DNA of 64,000 nucleotides from Roseivivax marinus (GTDB lineage: Bacteria; Pseudomonadota; Alphaproteobacteria; Rhodobacterales; Rhodobacteraceae). The stretch lies in the NCBI RefSeq assembly GCF_900109705.1, contig NZ_FOAI01000003.1:248001-312000 (forward strand), in the 5' to 3' direction. The position numbers were made by a program, and so were the translations under genes. Of the stretch, positions 16,226-25,631 are shown one piece after another (position 1 is the first letter of the stretch; every line of letters begins with the position of its first letter). The notes under the pieces were generated by a model. The model saw only the letters and a list, made by a program, of their open reading frames with translations. It was not told the origin of the DNA and did no database searches.

Positions 16226-17254
16226 TCAGCGCAACCGCTCCAGCAGCGCCGCGTGGCGCGGGCTGCCATGCGAGAACGCCGCGGTCACGATGTCGAGCGA
16301 CTCGGGCGTATAGGCCGGGCTGCGGCCCTTGTGGTGGGGCACCATAAAGAACGGGACGGCATTCTCGTCGGCGTCGGTGGTGGCAAAGTAGCGTTCGAGG
16401 TTCTGCGTCAAACAGACGTCCGGTCGCACCATGTCCAGCACCTCCGGGTGCAGGTAGCGTGTGCGGCAGAAGACGACGACCTCGAAGATCTCGGACAGCA
16501 CCGGCAGCATCACGCGGGTAAACGAGTCACCGAAGGCCAGCAGCGTCTGGCGGACGCACGGGTCCCGGTTGGTCAGAACCTCGACAATGCCTTCGTTTCC
16601 GGTTTTCTCGATCCCGTTCGAGGCGCGGCTGATCTTCGGGTTGGGCGGCAGCATTGCCACCCGCTCCTTGCGCTTGGGGTCGAGCTTGACGCCGAGGTCG
16701 CCGTGAAACCCGCGGATCTTCATACGACCCGGCAGGTCGCGCGCGTCGAGAACCGCGCGGTCGAGGCCCCAGCGCTCCAGCAGCAGGCCCGCGACGATGA
16801 CCTGACCCGAGGGGCACCAGTGGCTGTCGGTGAGGTAGTAGTCGTCCGCCCCGAGATGATCAGCCGGCCACAGGCAGTCCCGCGCGCTCGCGTCGATGGT
16901 TCGCCCGACGCTGTGTACCTCGTCGAGAGGGTAGTCCGCGTGGGCGACCGTCTGTTTGTCGGGAGCGAGAAGATGGCACCACGGGATCTTGCGCCCCTCG
17001 CAGGCCGCGCGCCTGCTCCGGAGGTTCGCATCGAAGGCGTCGATCGCCTCTTGTGGGATCGGTCGGGCGCCCCGCGCCTGGTCCCAGATCTTGTGGGCGC
17101 CCTGATAGATGTAGAGCCGGTCATTGGCGCCGATCAGCACGTCGTTTTCGACGGTGAGGCCATCGGGCACGCGCGCAAGGGCAGGCGCCACGGGCGCCGC
17201 GCCCGGTGCTGCGTTGGCGCCGCCGCGACGTACGAATTTCAGGAAATTCAGCAT
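16226..17254 (-). CDS. AlgX/AlgJ-like SGNH hydrolase-fold protein
   Basis: Protein of 342 residues. LTDSHWCPSGQ gives Asp143 and His145, and AFGDSF gives Ser244, in the order and spacing of the AlgX/AlgJ catalytic triad that O-acetylates alginate and related polymers. The N-terminal 30 residues are basic then Ala/Pro-rich with no convincing signal peptide or membrane helix, so the protein appears cytoplasmic, unlike AlgX. No polysaccharide genes are adjacent. It may acetylate or deacetylate a glycan or small sugar; the substrate is unknown. Confidence 0.7.
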   Translation of the reverse strand: MLNFLKFVRRGGANAAPGAAPVAPALARVPDGLTVENDVLIGANDRLYIYQGAHKIWDQARGARPIPQEAIDAFDANLRSRRAACEGRKIPWCHLLAPDKQTVAHADYPLDEVHSVGRTIDASARDCLWPADHLGADDYYLTDSHWCPSGQVIVAGLLLERWGLDRAVLDARDLPGRMKIRGFHGDLGVKLDPKRKERVAMLPPNPKISRASNGIEKTGNEGIVEVLTNRDPCVRQTLLAFGDSFTRVMLPVLSEIFEVVVFCRTRYLHPEVLDMVRPDVCLTQNLERYFATTDADENAVPFFMVPHHKGRSPAYTPESLDIVTAAFSHGSPRHAALLERLR

Positions 17255-17330
17255 CGCCGCGTCTCCGGATGTCGTGGCCGCCCGGAACGTATGACGCGAC
17301 GCGAGCCGGGCGCAAGCGCCCGGTGCAGTC

Positions 17331-17654
17331 TTACATCGCGAAGCTGGTGCCGCAGCCGCACGCGCTGGCGACGTTGGGGTTCTCGATCACGAAGCGCGCG
17401 CCGATCAGCTCTTCGGTGAAGTCGATGACGGCGTTCTCGAGGAAGGGCAGGGACACCTCGTCCACGACGACCTTCTCGCCCTGGCCTTCGAGGACCAGAT
17501 CGCCATCCTCGGGGGCATCCAGGCGGATGTCGTACTGGAAGCCCGAGCATCCGCCGCCCTCGACGGCGACGCGCAGGGCACGTCCGTCCTTCGCTGCGCC
17601 GATCTCGTTGAGACGGGCGAAGGCGCGGTCGGTGACTTTCGGTGGCAGTTGCAT
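17331..17654 (-). CDS. erpA: Iron-sulfur cluster insertion protein, A-type (ErpA/IscA)
   Basis: Protein of 107 residues with the three A-type cysteines in context: Cys36 (GGCSGFQY) and Cys99/Cys101 (ACGCGTSF). These proteins receive clusters from the scaffold and deliver them to apo-enzymes. The region just before the ATG has no purine-rich site (CCTCCT instead), so translation initiation may be weak or leader-dependent. It is divergent from dgt with 99 bases between, the standard arrangement in related bacteria. Confidence 0.9.
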   Translation of the reverse strand: MQLPPKVTDRAFARLNEIGAAKDGRALRVAVEGGGCSGFQYDIRLDAPEDGDLVLEGQGEKVVVDEVSLPFLENAVIDFTEELIGARFVIENPNVASACGCGTSFAM

Positions 17655-17753
17655 AGGAGGACCCCCGGAACCAGTTTCCATCGCGGATTGCCTGCAATAT
17701 ATGGGCCGCAGCGACGCCCCACAAGACGGGCGCAGAGGCGGAAGGGACATCCA

Positions 17754-18917
17754 TTGGGCAAGGCCGCGTATGCGAGCAATCCCGCGCAATCGCGCGGGCG
17801 GCTGTTTCCGGAAGAGGAAAGCGCCTTCCGCTCGTGTTTCCAGCGCGACCGCGACCGCATCATCCACGCCTCGGCGTTTCGCCGGCTCAAGCACAAGACG
17901 CAGGTCTTCGTCGAGCATGAGGGCGACTTCTTCCGCACGCGCCTGACCCATTCCATCGAGGTCGCGCAGGTGGCGCGCACGATCGCCAACGCGCTCGGGC
18001 TCGACACCGACCTGACCGAGGCGGTGGCGCTGGCGCACGACCTCGGCCACACGCCCTTCGGCCATACCGGCGAGGACGCCCTCGACGCGCTGATGGCGCC
18101 CTACGGCGGGTTCGATCATAACGCACAGACCGTGCGGATCGTCACCAGGCTGGAGCGCCACTACGCCGAGTTCGACGGACTGAACCTGACGTGGGAGACG
18201 CTCGAGGGGATCGCCAAGCACAATGGCCCGGTCGAGGGCGATCTGCCCTACGCCCTGGCGGAATACGACGCCCGGCACGACCTCGAACTCGGCACGCATG
18301 CCGGGGCAGAGGCGCAGGTGGCCGCTTTGTCCGACGACATCGCCTACAACAACCACGATTTGCACGATGGTTTGCGGGCGGGCCTTTTCACCGAGGACGA
18401 CATCGCCGCGCTGCCCATCGTCGGTCCGGCCTATGCCGAGGTCGACCGGCTGTATCCGGGGCTGGACCGGTCGCGCCGGCGGCACGAAGCCTTGCGACGC
18501 GTCTTCGGCGCGATGGTCTCGGACGTGATCGACACGTCGCGCGCCCGCCTCGAGGCCGCGTCGCCGGACAGCGCGGCGGCGGTGCGACATCTCGGGCGGC
18601 CGGTCATCGTGTTCTCGGACGGGATGTTCGAGGACCTGCGCGAGGTCCGCGCCTTTCTGTTCGGACGGATGTATCGCGCGCCCAGCGTCATGGCGCAGCG
18701 CGCGCAGGTCACGCAGGCGGTCGAAGAGCTTTTCCCGATCTACCTTGCGCGCCCCGATCTCATGCCCGATCGCTGGCAGGCCGATATCGCCGAGGCGGCG
18801 GACGAGACCGCCATCGCGCGCCATGTCGCCGACTACATCGCCGGCATGACCGACCGCTTCGCACTTCAGAGCCACGCCCGGCTCACCGGCCGCGACGTGC
18901 TGGCAGACGCGACCTGA
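17754..18917 (+). CDS. dgt: Deoxyguanosinetriphosphate triphosphohydrolase-like protein
   Basis: Protein of 387 residues of the dGTPase HD superfamily. Metal-binding residues appear as RTRLTHSIEV (His66), AHDLGHTPFGHTGE (His95, Asp96) and the later LSDDIAYNNHDLHDG. It hydrolyses dNTPs to nucleosides and triphosphate, or is regulated by them. The start is a TTG preceded by GGAAGGGA; no ATG or GTG fits the family N-terminus (YASNPAQSRGRLFPEEES). An antiporter gene follows, where argS is the usual neighbour. Confidence 0.92.
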   Translation: MGKAAYASNPAQSRGRLFPEEESAFRSCFQRDRDRIIHASAFRRLKHKTQVFVEHEGDFFRTRLTHSIEVAQVARTIANALGLDTDLTEAVALAHDLGHTPFGHTGEDALDALMAPYGGFDHNAQTVRIVTRLERHYAEFDGLNLTWETLEGIAKHNGPVEGDLPYALAEYDARHDLELGTHAGAEAQVAALSDDIAYNNHDLHDGLRAGLFTEDDIAALPIVGPAYAEVDRLYPGLDRSRRRHEALRRVFGAMVSDVIDTSRARLEAASPDSAAAVRHLGRPVIVFSDGMFEDLREVRAFLFGRMYRAPSVMAQRAQVTQAVEELFPIYLARPDLMPDRWQADIAEAADETAIARHVADYIAGMTDRFALQSHARLTGRDVLADAT

Positions 18918-18937
18918 GCGCCCCCGGCGCGGGGCGC
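18918..18937 (+). terminator. Hairpin immediately after dgt
   Basis: A 7-bp stem GCGCCCC/GGGGCGC with a 6-base loop begins directly after the dgt stop. There is no T-run, so this is a weak terminator candidate separating dgt from the antiporter gene. Confidence 0.3.
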
Positions 18938-19044
18938 CGATCCCACGGCACGCACACGTTCGCGACCCCGACCCTCGCCTTTTGCCGTCGGGGTGCTAGA
19001 CCGGCTGTAAGCGTTCTCGCCCAGCCCAGAAAGGATCCCCGCGC

Positions 19045-20865
19045 ATGGCGACTGCCGCGGCCACCGGCCTCGACCCCGTTCTCGGATTCGCGCTCGTCGG
19101 CGCGCTTGGCGTCGGCTCCCAGTGGCTGGCGTGGCGGCTGCGTATGCCGGCCATCGTGCTGATGCTGGCGGCGGGCCTTGCCGTCGGTCCGGGCCTCGGC
19201 CTTCTGGATCCGTCACGTGATTTCGGGGACCTTCTGCAGCCGCTTGTCGCCATCGCGGTGGCCATCATCCTGTTCGAGGGAGGTCTGAGCCTGAACGTCC
19301 GCAGCCTTGCCGATGCGGCCGCCGGCGTGCGACGCCTGGTGATTATCGGCGCGCCACTCGGATGGGCGGCGTCCGCGGCGGCGCTGCACTACGTGGCCGG
19401 GCTCGACTGGGCGACGTCCTCGGTCTTCGGCGGCATCATGATCGTCACCGGCCCCACGGTGATCGCGCCGCTTCTGAGGCAGGCGCGGCTCAGGCGCCGT
19501 CCCGCCGCGCTTCTGCAATGGGAGGCGATCGTCAACGATCCGGTCGGCGCCCTGGCGGCGGTGCTGGCCTTCGAGGTCGTGCTTGTGCTGAACACGTCCG
19601 CAGGGGCAGGGCACGCGGCGCTCGACTTCGCGATCGGGATCGGCGTGGCCTCGGCACTGGGGCTCGCGGCGGGCTGGGGCCTCGCGCGGGCCTTCGCCAC
19701 GGGACGTGTGCCGGAATACATGAAGGTGCCGGTGCTGTTCGGGTCGGTCCTGCTGGTCTTCGCGGTCTCGGACTCGGTCCTGCATGAGTCCGGCCTGCTG
19801 GCGGTCACGCTCATGGGGCTCTGGATCGCGAACGTCGAGCTGCCGTCCTATGTCGAGCTGCGCCGCTTCAAGGAGCACGCGACCGTGCTGCTGGTGTCGG
19901 GCGTCTTCATCCTGCTCGCCGCCAACATGGACCGCGCCACGCTGGCCGCGCTCGACTGGCGCGCGGTGCTGTTCGTCGCGGCCGTCGTGCTGATCGCCCG
20001 ACCGCTGGCGGTGCTCGTGTCCCTGATCGGCTCCCCGGTGCCCTGGGCCGAACGGTTGCTGGTGGCGCTGACCGGCCCGCGCGGGGTTGTGCTGGTCGCG
20101 GTCGCGGGTCTTTTCGGCGAACGGCTGGCCGAGATCGGCGTCGCGGACGGTGCCCGCATCGCGCCGCTCGCCTTCGCGCTCGTGGGCGCGACGGTGGTGC
20201 TGCACGGCTTCGCCCTCGGTCCCCTGGCCCGCGCGCTGAAACTCACGGCGGCGACGCGGCCGGGCGTGCTGATCGTCGGCGGCTCCGCGTTCTCGCTGGC
20301 GCTGGCGCGCGCTCTCGACAAGCTCGACCTGCCGGTGATGATCGCCGATCCGAACCACGCCCACCTGCGGCGCGCCCGGGAGGCGGGGATCGAGACGTTC
20401 TTCGGCGACGTGCTGTCCGAGGAAGCCGAGCACAGGCTCGACCTCGTGCGCTACGAGATGGTTATCGCCGCCAGCGACAACGACGCCTACAACACGCTTG
20501 TGACCACCGACCTCGCCCCCGAGTTCGGACGAGAGAAGGTCTACCAGCTGCGCCGTTCGCGCGACAGCTCGCGCCGCCACGCGCTGCCCGCAACCCTGGG
20601 CGGCCGTCCCATCGGCCCCGACGAAACCTTCTACCAGGTCGAGGCGCGGCTGGCCGAAGGTTGGGAGGTGCGCACGACGCGGTTGTCCGAGCAGTTCGAC
20701 CTTGATGCCTGGCGCGCGGAGCACCCGGACGCGGTGCCGCTCGGCCAGTATTCCGAGGCCGGTGGCCTGCGCTTCGTCGGTCCTGAGGATGACGTCGAGA
20801 AGGGCGAGGGCGTCCACTTGATCGCCCTGGCCCCGGCGCGAAAGGAGCGGCGCGCCTCGGCGTAG
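19045..20865 (+). CDS. CPA1 sodium/proton antiporter with C-terminal TrkA-N domain
   Basis: Protein of 606 residues. About twelve membrane helices fill residues 10-400, including the LFEGGLSL, VTGPTVIAPLL and NDPVGALAAVL signatures of CPA1 exchangers with the paired Asn-Asp ion site. Residues about 405-520 form a nucleotide-binding TrkA-N domain (VLIVGGSAFSLALARAL, later VIAASDND), which would gate transport by NAD(H) or another ligand, and a further 80 residues complete the C-terminus. It would exchange Na+ or K+ for protons. It sits between dgt and argS, where related genomes usually have no gene. Confidence 0.85.
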   Translation: MATAAATGLDPVLGFALVGALGVGSQWLAWRLRMPAIVLMLAAGLAVGPGLGLLDPSRDFGDLLQPLVAIAVAIILFEGGLSLNVRSLADAAAGVRRLVIIGAPLGWAASAAALHYVAGLDWATSSVFGGIMIVTGPTVIAPLLRQARLRRRPAALLQWEAIVNDPVGALAAVLAFEVVLVLNTSAGAGHAALDFAIGIGVASALGLAAGWGLARAFATGRVPEYMKVPVLFGSVLLVFAVSDSVLHESGLLAVTLMGLWIANVELPSYVELRRFKEHATVLLVSGVFILLAANMDRATLAALDWRAVLFVAAVVLIARPLAVLVSLIGSPVPWAERLLVALTGPRGVVLVAVAGLFGERLAEIGVADGARIAPLAFALVGATVVLHGFALGPLARALKLTAATRPGVLIVGGSAFSLALARALDKLDLPVMIADPNHAHLRRAREAGIETFFGDVLSEEAEHRLDLVRYEMVIAASDNDAYNTLVTTDLAPEFGREKVYQLRRSRDSSRRHALPATLGGRPIGPDETFYQVEARLAEGWEVRTTRLSEQFDLDAWRAEHPDAVPLGQYSEAGGLRFVGPEDDVEKGEGVHLIALAPARKERRASA

Positions 20866-20910
20866 GCCCCCGGTCCGAGGCCACCGCGTCGATTGACCCC
20901 GGACCGGGGC
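20866..20910 (+). terminator. Long-stem inverted repeat after the antiporter gene
   Basis: CCCCGGTCC (20868-20876) pairs perfectly with GGACCGGGG (20901-20909) across a 24-base loop, starting directly after the stop. It lacks a T-run. It may terminate the antiporter transcript before argS. Confidence 0.3.
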
Positions 20911-20949
20911 AGGGCTAGACCGCGCGCGATCAGGCAACAGGACACCGGG

Positions 20950-22695
20950 ATGAACCTCTTCACCGACATCGGCACGCTCGTGACACGGGCGATCGGGGAT
21001 CTGCAGGCGGACGGCACGCTGCCCGAGGGGCTCGACCTCGGGCCGGTGACGGTCGAGCCGCCGCGAGACCCGCTGCATGGCGACATGGCGACCAACGCCG
21101 CGATGGTGCTGGCCAAGCCCGCCGGCCGCAAGCCGCGCGATATCGCAGAGGCGCTGGCGCCCCGTCTGGCCGAGGACCCGCGCATCGAAAGCGCCGAGGT
21201 CGCCGGTCCGGGCTTCATCAACCTGCGGCTCGCCACGGCGGTCTGGCAGGAGGTGGCGCGCACCGTGCTGACCGAGGGCGCCGACTACGGCCGGTCGGCC
21301 ATGGGGGCCGGCCGCAAGGTGAACGTGGAGTATGTCTCGGCCAACCCGACCGGGCCGCTGCACGTGGGCCACACCCGCGGCGCGGTCTTCGGCGACGCGC
21401 TGGCATCGCTGCTGGATTACGCCGGCCACGAGGTGACGCGGGAATATTACATCAACGACGGTGGCGCTCAGGTCGACGTGCTCGCGCGGTCGGTCTACCT
21501 GCGCTACCTCGAGGCGCATGGGCACGAGGTGGAGTTCGCCGACGGAACCTATCCCGGCGAGTACCTGATCGAGGTCGGCGAAGCCCTGAAGGACGAGGTC
21601 GGCGACGCCTGGGTCGACCAGCCCGAGGACGTCTGGCTCGACAAGGCGCGCGCCTTCGCCACCGAGAAGATGATGGACCTGATCCGCGAGGACCTGCGGC
21701 TTCTCGGCGTCGAGATGGACGAGTTCTTCTCGGAAAAGTCGCTCTACGGCACGGGCCGGATCGAGGAGGCGATCGAGACGCTTCGGGGGCGTGACCTGAT
21801 CTACCGCGGCACGCTCGAGCCGCCCAAGGGCAAGACGCCCGAGGACTGGGAACCGCGCGAGCAGACGCTCTTCCGGTCGACCGCGCATGGCGACGACGTC
21901 GACCGGCCGATCATGAAGTCGGATGGCGCGTGGACCTACTTTGCCCCCGATATCGCCTATCACTGGGACAAGATCGGCCGCGGTTACGACCACCTGATCG
22001 ACGTCTTCGGCGCCGATCACGGCGGCTACGTCAAGCGGATGAAGGCGGCGGTTTCGGCGCTGTCCGAGGGCCGCGTGCCGCTCGACATCAAGCTTTGCCA
22101 GCTGGTGAAGCTTTACAAGAACGGTGAGCCGTTCAAGATGTCCAAGCGCGCGGGCACGTTCATCACGCTTCGCGACGTGGTCGACCAGGTGGGCCCGGAC
22201 GTGACCCGCTTCGTGATGCTGACGCGCAAGAACGACGCGCCGCTCGATTTCGACTTCGACAAGGTGCTGGAGCAGTCGAAGGAAAACCCGGTCTTCTACG
22301 TGCAGTACGCCCACGCGCGGGTGCACTCGGTTCTGCGCAAGGCCCGCGAGGCCGGGATCGACGTGGAGGATCCCGTACTTGCCGCAGCGGACCTCTCGGG
22401 TCTGACCCACGAGGCCGAGCTGGCTGTCGCGAAGAAACTGGCCGAGTGGCCGCGTCTGGTCGAGATCGCCGCGAAGGGGCACGAGCCGCACCGCGTGGCC
22501 TTTTTCCTCTACGATCTGGCATCGGATCTGCATGCGCTGTGGAACCGCGGCAACGACGAGCCGACGCTGCGTTTCCTGCAGGAGGACGACCCGAAGCACA
22601 GCCAGTCGAAAATCGCGCTGGCGCGGGCGGTGTCGGTTGTCATTTCGGCCGGCTTGGGTATCCTTGGCGTAACCCCGATGGAAGAAATGCGCTGA
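20950..22695 (+). CDS. argS: Arginyl-tRNA synthetase
   Basis: Protein of 581 residues. It has an N-terminal arginyl-specific domain (1-100), the class I HIGH-type motif [13 protein letters not shown] (His138-His141), the [11 protein letters not shown] segment, KMSKRAG at 396-402 and a C-terminal anticodon-binding domain ending in [13 protein letters not shown]. It charges tRNA-Arg. The ATG at 20950 opens directly into the family start [11 protein letters not shown]. It is followed by the SPOR protein gene after 91 bases, and heads the SPOR-nagZ-scpA-scpB series. Confidence 0.96.
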   Translation: MNLFTDIGTLVTRAIGDLQADGTLPEGLDLGPVTVEPPRDPLHGDMATNAAMVLAKPAGRKPRDIAEALAPRLAEDPRIESAEVAGPGFINLRLATAVWQEVARTVLTEGADYGRSAMGAGRKVNVEYVSANPTGPLHVGHTRGAVFGDALASLLDYAGHEVTREYYINDGGAQVDVLARSVYLRYLEAHGHEVEFADGTYPGEYLIEVGEALKDEVGDAWVDQPEDVWLDKARAFATEKMMDLIREDLRLLGVEMDEFFSEKSLYGTGRIEEAIETLRGRDLIYRGTLEPPKGKTPEDWEPREQTLFRSTAHGDDVDRPIMKSDGAWTYFAPDIAYHWDKIGRGYDHLIDVFGADHGGYVKRMKAAVSALSEGRVPLDIKLCQLVKLYKNGEPFKMSKRAGTFITLRDVVDQVGPDVTRFVMLTRKNDAPLDFDFDKVLEQSKENPVFYVQYAHARVHSVLRKAREAGIDVEDPVLAAADLSGLTHEAELAVAKKLAEWPRLVEIAAKGHEPHRVAFFLYDLASDLHALWNRGNDEPTLRFLQEDDPKHSQSKIALARAVSVVISAGLGILGVTPMEEMR

Positions 22696-22786
22696 CAGAG
22701 ACGCGCACGCCGCCGGGGCCTTGAGCAGAGGCAGTGAACCGGCGGCCGCGCACCCTCGTGCCCGGCCCGGCCGGCAAGAGGCAGCG

Positions 22787-23821
22787 ATGGCGGATACCTA
22801 CTCTCCCGGCCCGGCGGACGGGCCGAGCTTCATGCAAACTGCGGGGCGCTCCGTCGCGCGCTGGACCAACTATGCCGGCGCAGCCGCGTCGATCGCGCTG
22901 ATGGTCGGCGTGGGCGTCTGGGGCACCAAGCTTATCATGCGCGACATGAGCGGCATTCCGGTGGTTCGTGCCGCCGAAGGCCCGATGCGGATCGCGCCGG
23001 AACAGCCTGGCGGTCAGCCGGCGGCGCATCTCGGGCTGTCGGTCAACGACGTGGCCGGGCTCGGCATCGCGGCTGCGCCCGCGGATACGCTCCGCCTCGC
23101 GCCCGTCGATGATGCGTTGACCGACGAGGATGTGGCCTTTGCCGATGTCGTGCCGGACGTCCCGACACAGGCGATGGCGGAGGCTTCCGAAACCGCGCCG
23201 CTGCCGACACTGGCCGAACTGACGGGCGATGCGGAGAACCCGACCGAAGCGATCCATCAGCTGGCCGACCGTCTGTCGGCCGGGGTTGCACCGCTGGCGC
23301 CCGCCGGCGACGACCTGGACGACACGCCGCCCGAGGTCCGCAGCGCGCTGGCCGCGCTTGGCGTGGCGATGCCGGAGGAGACCGCGCCGATCAAGGCCGT
23401 CGCGACCGTGGCCGAGGCGCGCATCATTCCCGCCAGCGTGCCCGGTGTCTCGGTGTCGCTGCGTCCCGCGCCGCGCCCAGCCGCGCTGGCCCGTCGCGTC
23501 GCCGCGGCTGCCCCGCCCGAACCTCTGAAACCCGCCGAGGTCGAGGAATTGGACGCCGACTCGGTCGCCGCGGGCACCCGTCTGGTCCAACTCGGCGCCT
23601 ATGACAGCGTCGAGACCGCGCGCTCCGAATGGAACCGTCTCGCCGCGCGCTTCGGCGACTTCCTCGACGGCCATGCCCGCGTGATCGAGAAGGCGTCCTC
23701 GGGCGGCAAGACCTTCTACCGTCTGCGTGCTCATGGCTTCGAGGACCTCTCGGACGCTCGCCGCTTCTGCGCGGCCTTCGTGGCCGAAAACGCCGACTGC
23801 ATCCCGCTGGTGACCCGGTGA
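22787..23821 (+). CDS. SPOR-domain membrane protein
   Basis: Protein of 344 residues. A single membrane helix (about 29-48, YAGAAASIALMVGVGVWGTK) follows a short cytoplasmic part. A Pro/Ala-rich periplasmic stretch (about 60-250) leads to a C-terminal SPOR domain (about 262-344: TRLVQLGAYDSVETARSEW to FCAAFVAENADC). SPOR domains bind denuded peptidoglycan at division sites. The stop overlaps the nagZ start by four bases (GTGA). An AAGAGG site precedes the ATG. The link to NagZ suggests joint expression of wall-remodelling functions. Confidence 0.87.
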   Translation: MADTYSPGPADGPSFMQTAGRSVARWTNYAGAAASIALMVGVGVWGTKLIMRDMSGIPVVRAAEGPMRIAPEQPGGQPAAHLGLSVNDVAGLGIAAAPADTLRLAPVDDALTDEDVAFADVVPDVPTQAMAEASETAPLPTLAELTGDAENPTEAIHQLADRLSAGVAPLAPAGDDLDDTPPEVRSALAALGVAMPEETAPIKAVATVAEARIIPASVPGVSVSLRPAPRPAALARRVAAAAPPEPLKPAEVEELDADSVAAGTRLVQLGAYDSVETARSEWNRLAARFGDFLDGHARVIEKASSGGKTFYRLRAHGFEDLSDARRFCAAFVAENADCIPLVTR

Positions 23822-24819
23822 CCCGGTTCGGCGCTGCCATACTCGGCTGCGCCGGGACGCGCCTGTCGGGCGCGGAAAAGCTGTTCTTCCGGGACGTGAC
23901 GCCGTTCGGTTTCATCCTGTTCGCCCGCAATATCGAGAACGCCGATCAGGTGCGCGCCCTCTGCGACGAGCTGCGCGAGGCCGCCGGACACGAGGCGCCG
24001 ATCTTCATCGATCAGGAGGGCGGACGCGTGCAGCGGCTTCGCCCGCCCCTGGCCCGCGACTGGCCTGCGCCGCTCGACCATGTTCGCGCCTATGGCGACC
24101 AGGCCGAGCAGGCGATGTACCTGCGCTACCGCATCATCGCCGCGGAACTGCGTGATCTCGGGATCGACGGCAACTGCGCGCCCATGCTGGACGTGGCCGA
24201 GCCCGGGACCCACAGGTTCCTTCGCAACCGCTGCTACGGCGAGAGCGTCGACCGTGTCGTCGCCATCGGGCAGGCCGTGGCGCGCGGCCTCGACGAGGGC
24301 GGCGTTCTGCCCGTGATCAAGCACATCCCCGGACACGGCCGCGCGCGGCTGGACAGCCACCTTGACCTCCCGGTCATCGAGGCCGGGCGCGAGGCGCTCG
24401 ACGCGGTGGACTTCGCCGCCTTCCGGCCGTTCGCGGACATGGCGCTTGGGATGACCGCGCACCTCGTCTACCGCGCCATCGACGACGCGCCGGCGACGGT
24501 GTCCGAGGGGATGATCCACCTGATCCGCGAGGATATCGGCTTCGGTGGACTCTTGATGACCGACGACATCTCGATGGAGGCGCTGTCTGGCACCGTGGCC
24601 GAGCGCGGCCGCGCGAGCCTCGATGCGGGCTGCGATGTCGTCCTGCACTGCAACGGCGAGATGACCGAGATGCTGGCACTGATGCGCCGCGCGGGCGAGA
24701 TGTCCGATATCGCGCAGCGCCGGGCCGAGGCGGCTCTCGCATCCCGACGCACGCCCCCCGACGCCGACATCGAAGAGCTGGCCGCCGAGCTCGAGGCGTT
24801 GCCGCGGGACGCGGCCTGA
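23818..24819 (+). CDS. nagZ: Beta-N-acetylhexosaminidase NagZ
   Basis: Protein of 333 residues starting at a GTG overlapping the SPOR gene stop. Family 3 glycoside hydrolase features are present: FIDQEGGRVQRLRPP, NCAPMLDV, the KHIPGHGRA loop (Lys168-His169) carrying the catalytic His, and LMTDDISMEAL with the nucleophile Asp. It removes GlcNAc from cytoplasmic anhydro-muropeptides in peptidoglycan recycling. The stop shares one base with the scpA start (TGATG). Confidence 0.94.
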   Translation: MTRFGAAILGCAGTRLSGAEKLFFRDVTPFGFILFARNIENADQVRALCDELREAAGHEAPIFIDQEGGRVQRLRPPLARDWPAPLDHVRAYGDQAEQAMYLRYRIIAAELRDLGIDGNCAPMLDVAEPGTHRFLRNRCYGESVDRVVAIGQAVARGLDEGGVLPVIKHIPGHGRARLDSHLDLPVIEAGREALDAVDFAAFRPFADMALGMTAHLVYRAIDDAPATVSEGMIHLIREDIGFGGLLMTDDISMEALSGTVAERGRASLDAGCDVVLHCNGEMTEMLALMRRAGEMSDIAQRRAEAALASRRTPPDADIEELAAELEALPRDAA

Positions 24820-25631
24820 TGAGCGACGAGAGCCGGACCGACGACGACCGCGACGCGGCCGTGGCGCACATGAGCGTGGCCGAACGGCTCGAGGCCGAGG
24901 CGCTGATCGTGGACGTCGACGGGTTCGAGGGGCCGCTGGACCTTCTGCTTACGTTATCGCGGACGCAGAAGGTGGATCTGCGCCGGATCTCCGTCCTGCA
25001 ACTCGCCCGGCAATACCTGACCTTCGTCGAGAAGGCCAAGGAGCTGCGGATCGAGCTGGCCGCCGACTATCTCGTGATGGCGGCGTGGCTGGCCTTCCTC
25101 AAATCGCGTCTTCTGCTGCCCCCGGATCCCGAGGACGAGGGCCCGACGGGCGAAGACATGGCCGCGCACCTCGCGTTCCAGCTCGAACGGCTGCAGGCCA
25201 TGCGAGACCGTGCCGCGCAACTCATGGCGCGCGACCGGCTGGGCCGCGACGTGTTTCCGCGCGGGTTGCCCGAGCATATCGAGCGCACGAAGTCCGTGCG
25301 CTACACCGCGACGCTTCTGGACCTCATGCAGGGGTACGCCCGGATCCGCACCCGTGACGAGTTCCGCCCCTTCGTGATGGACCGCGACCGCGTGTTCACG
25401 ATGGAGCAGGCGCTGGAGCGGATGCGCGGGATGATCGGCTTCGCGGGCACGTGGACCGACATCGTGTCCTACCTGCCCGACGGCTGGCACGACGACCCGG
25501 TCAAGCGGCGTTCGGCGACGGCGGCAACCTTCGCGGCCTCTCTGGAACTCGTGAAGGAGGGGCACGTGCACATCCGCCAGTCCGACACCTTCGCACCGAT
25601 CCAGATCCGGCGCACGGAGCGGCCCTCGTGA
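24819..25631 (+). CDS. scpA: Segregation and condensation protein A
   Basis: Protein of 270 residues of the bacterial kleisin family: FEGPLDLLLTLSRTQKVDLRRISVLQLARQYL near residue 37 binds the SMC neck, LAADYLVMAAWLAFLKSRLLLP follows, and the C-terminal winged helix (about 195-265) binds the SMC head. With ScpB it forms the condensin-like complex that organises and segregates the chromosome. The first 28 residues are a polar extension. It is coupled upstream to nagZ (TGATG) and downstream to scpB (GTGA). Confidence 0.94.
   Translation: MSDESRTDDDRDAAVAHMSVAERLEAEALIVDVDGFEGPLDLLLTLSRTQKVDLRRISVLQLARQYLTFVEKAKELRIELAADYLVMAAWLAFLKSRLLLPPDPEDEGPTGEDMAAHLAFQLERLQAMRDRAAQLMARDRLGRDVFPRGLPEHIERTKSVRYTATLLDLMQGYARIRTRDEFRPFVMDRDRVFTMEQALERMRGMIGFAGTWTDIVSYLPDGWHDDPVKRRSATAATFAASLELVKEGHVHIRQSDTFAPIQIRRTERPS

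Noticed and set aside
19213-22599. An 1128-codon minus-strand frame across the antiporter and argS
   Set aside because: Antisense to two recognised genes; composition is that of a mirrored frame, and no start or ribosome-binding site supports it.
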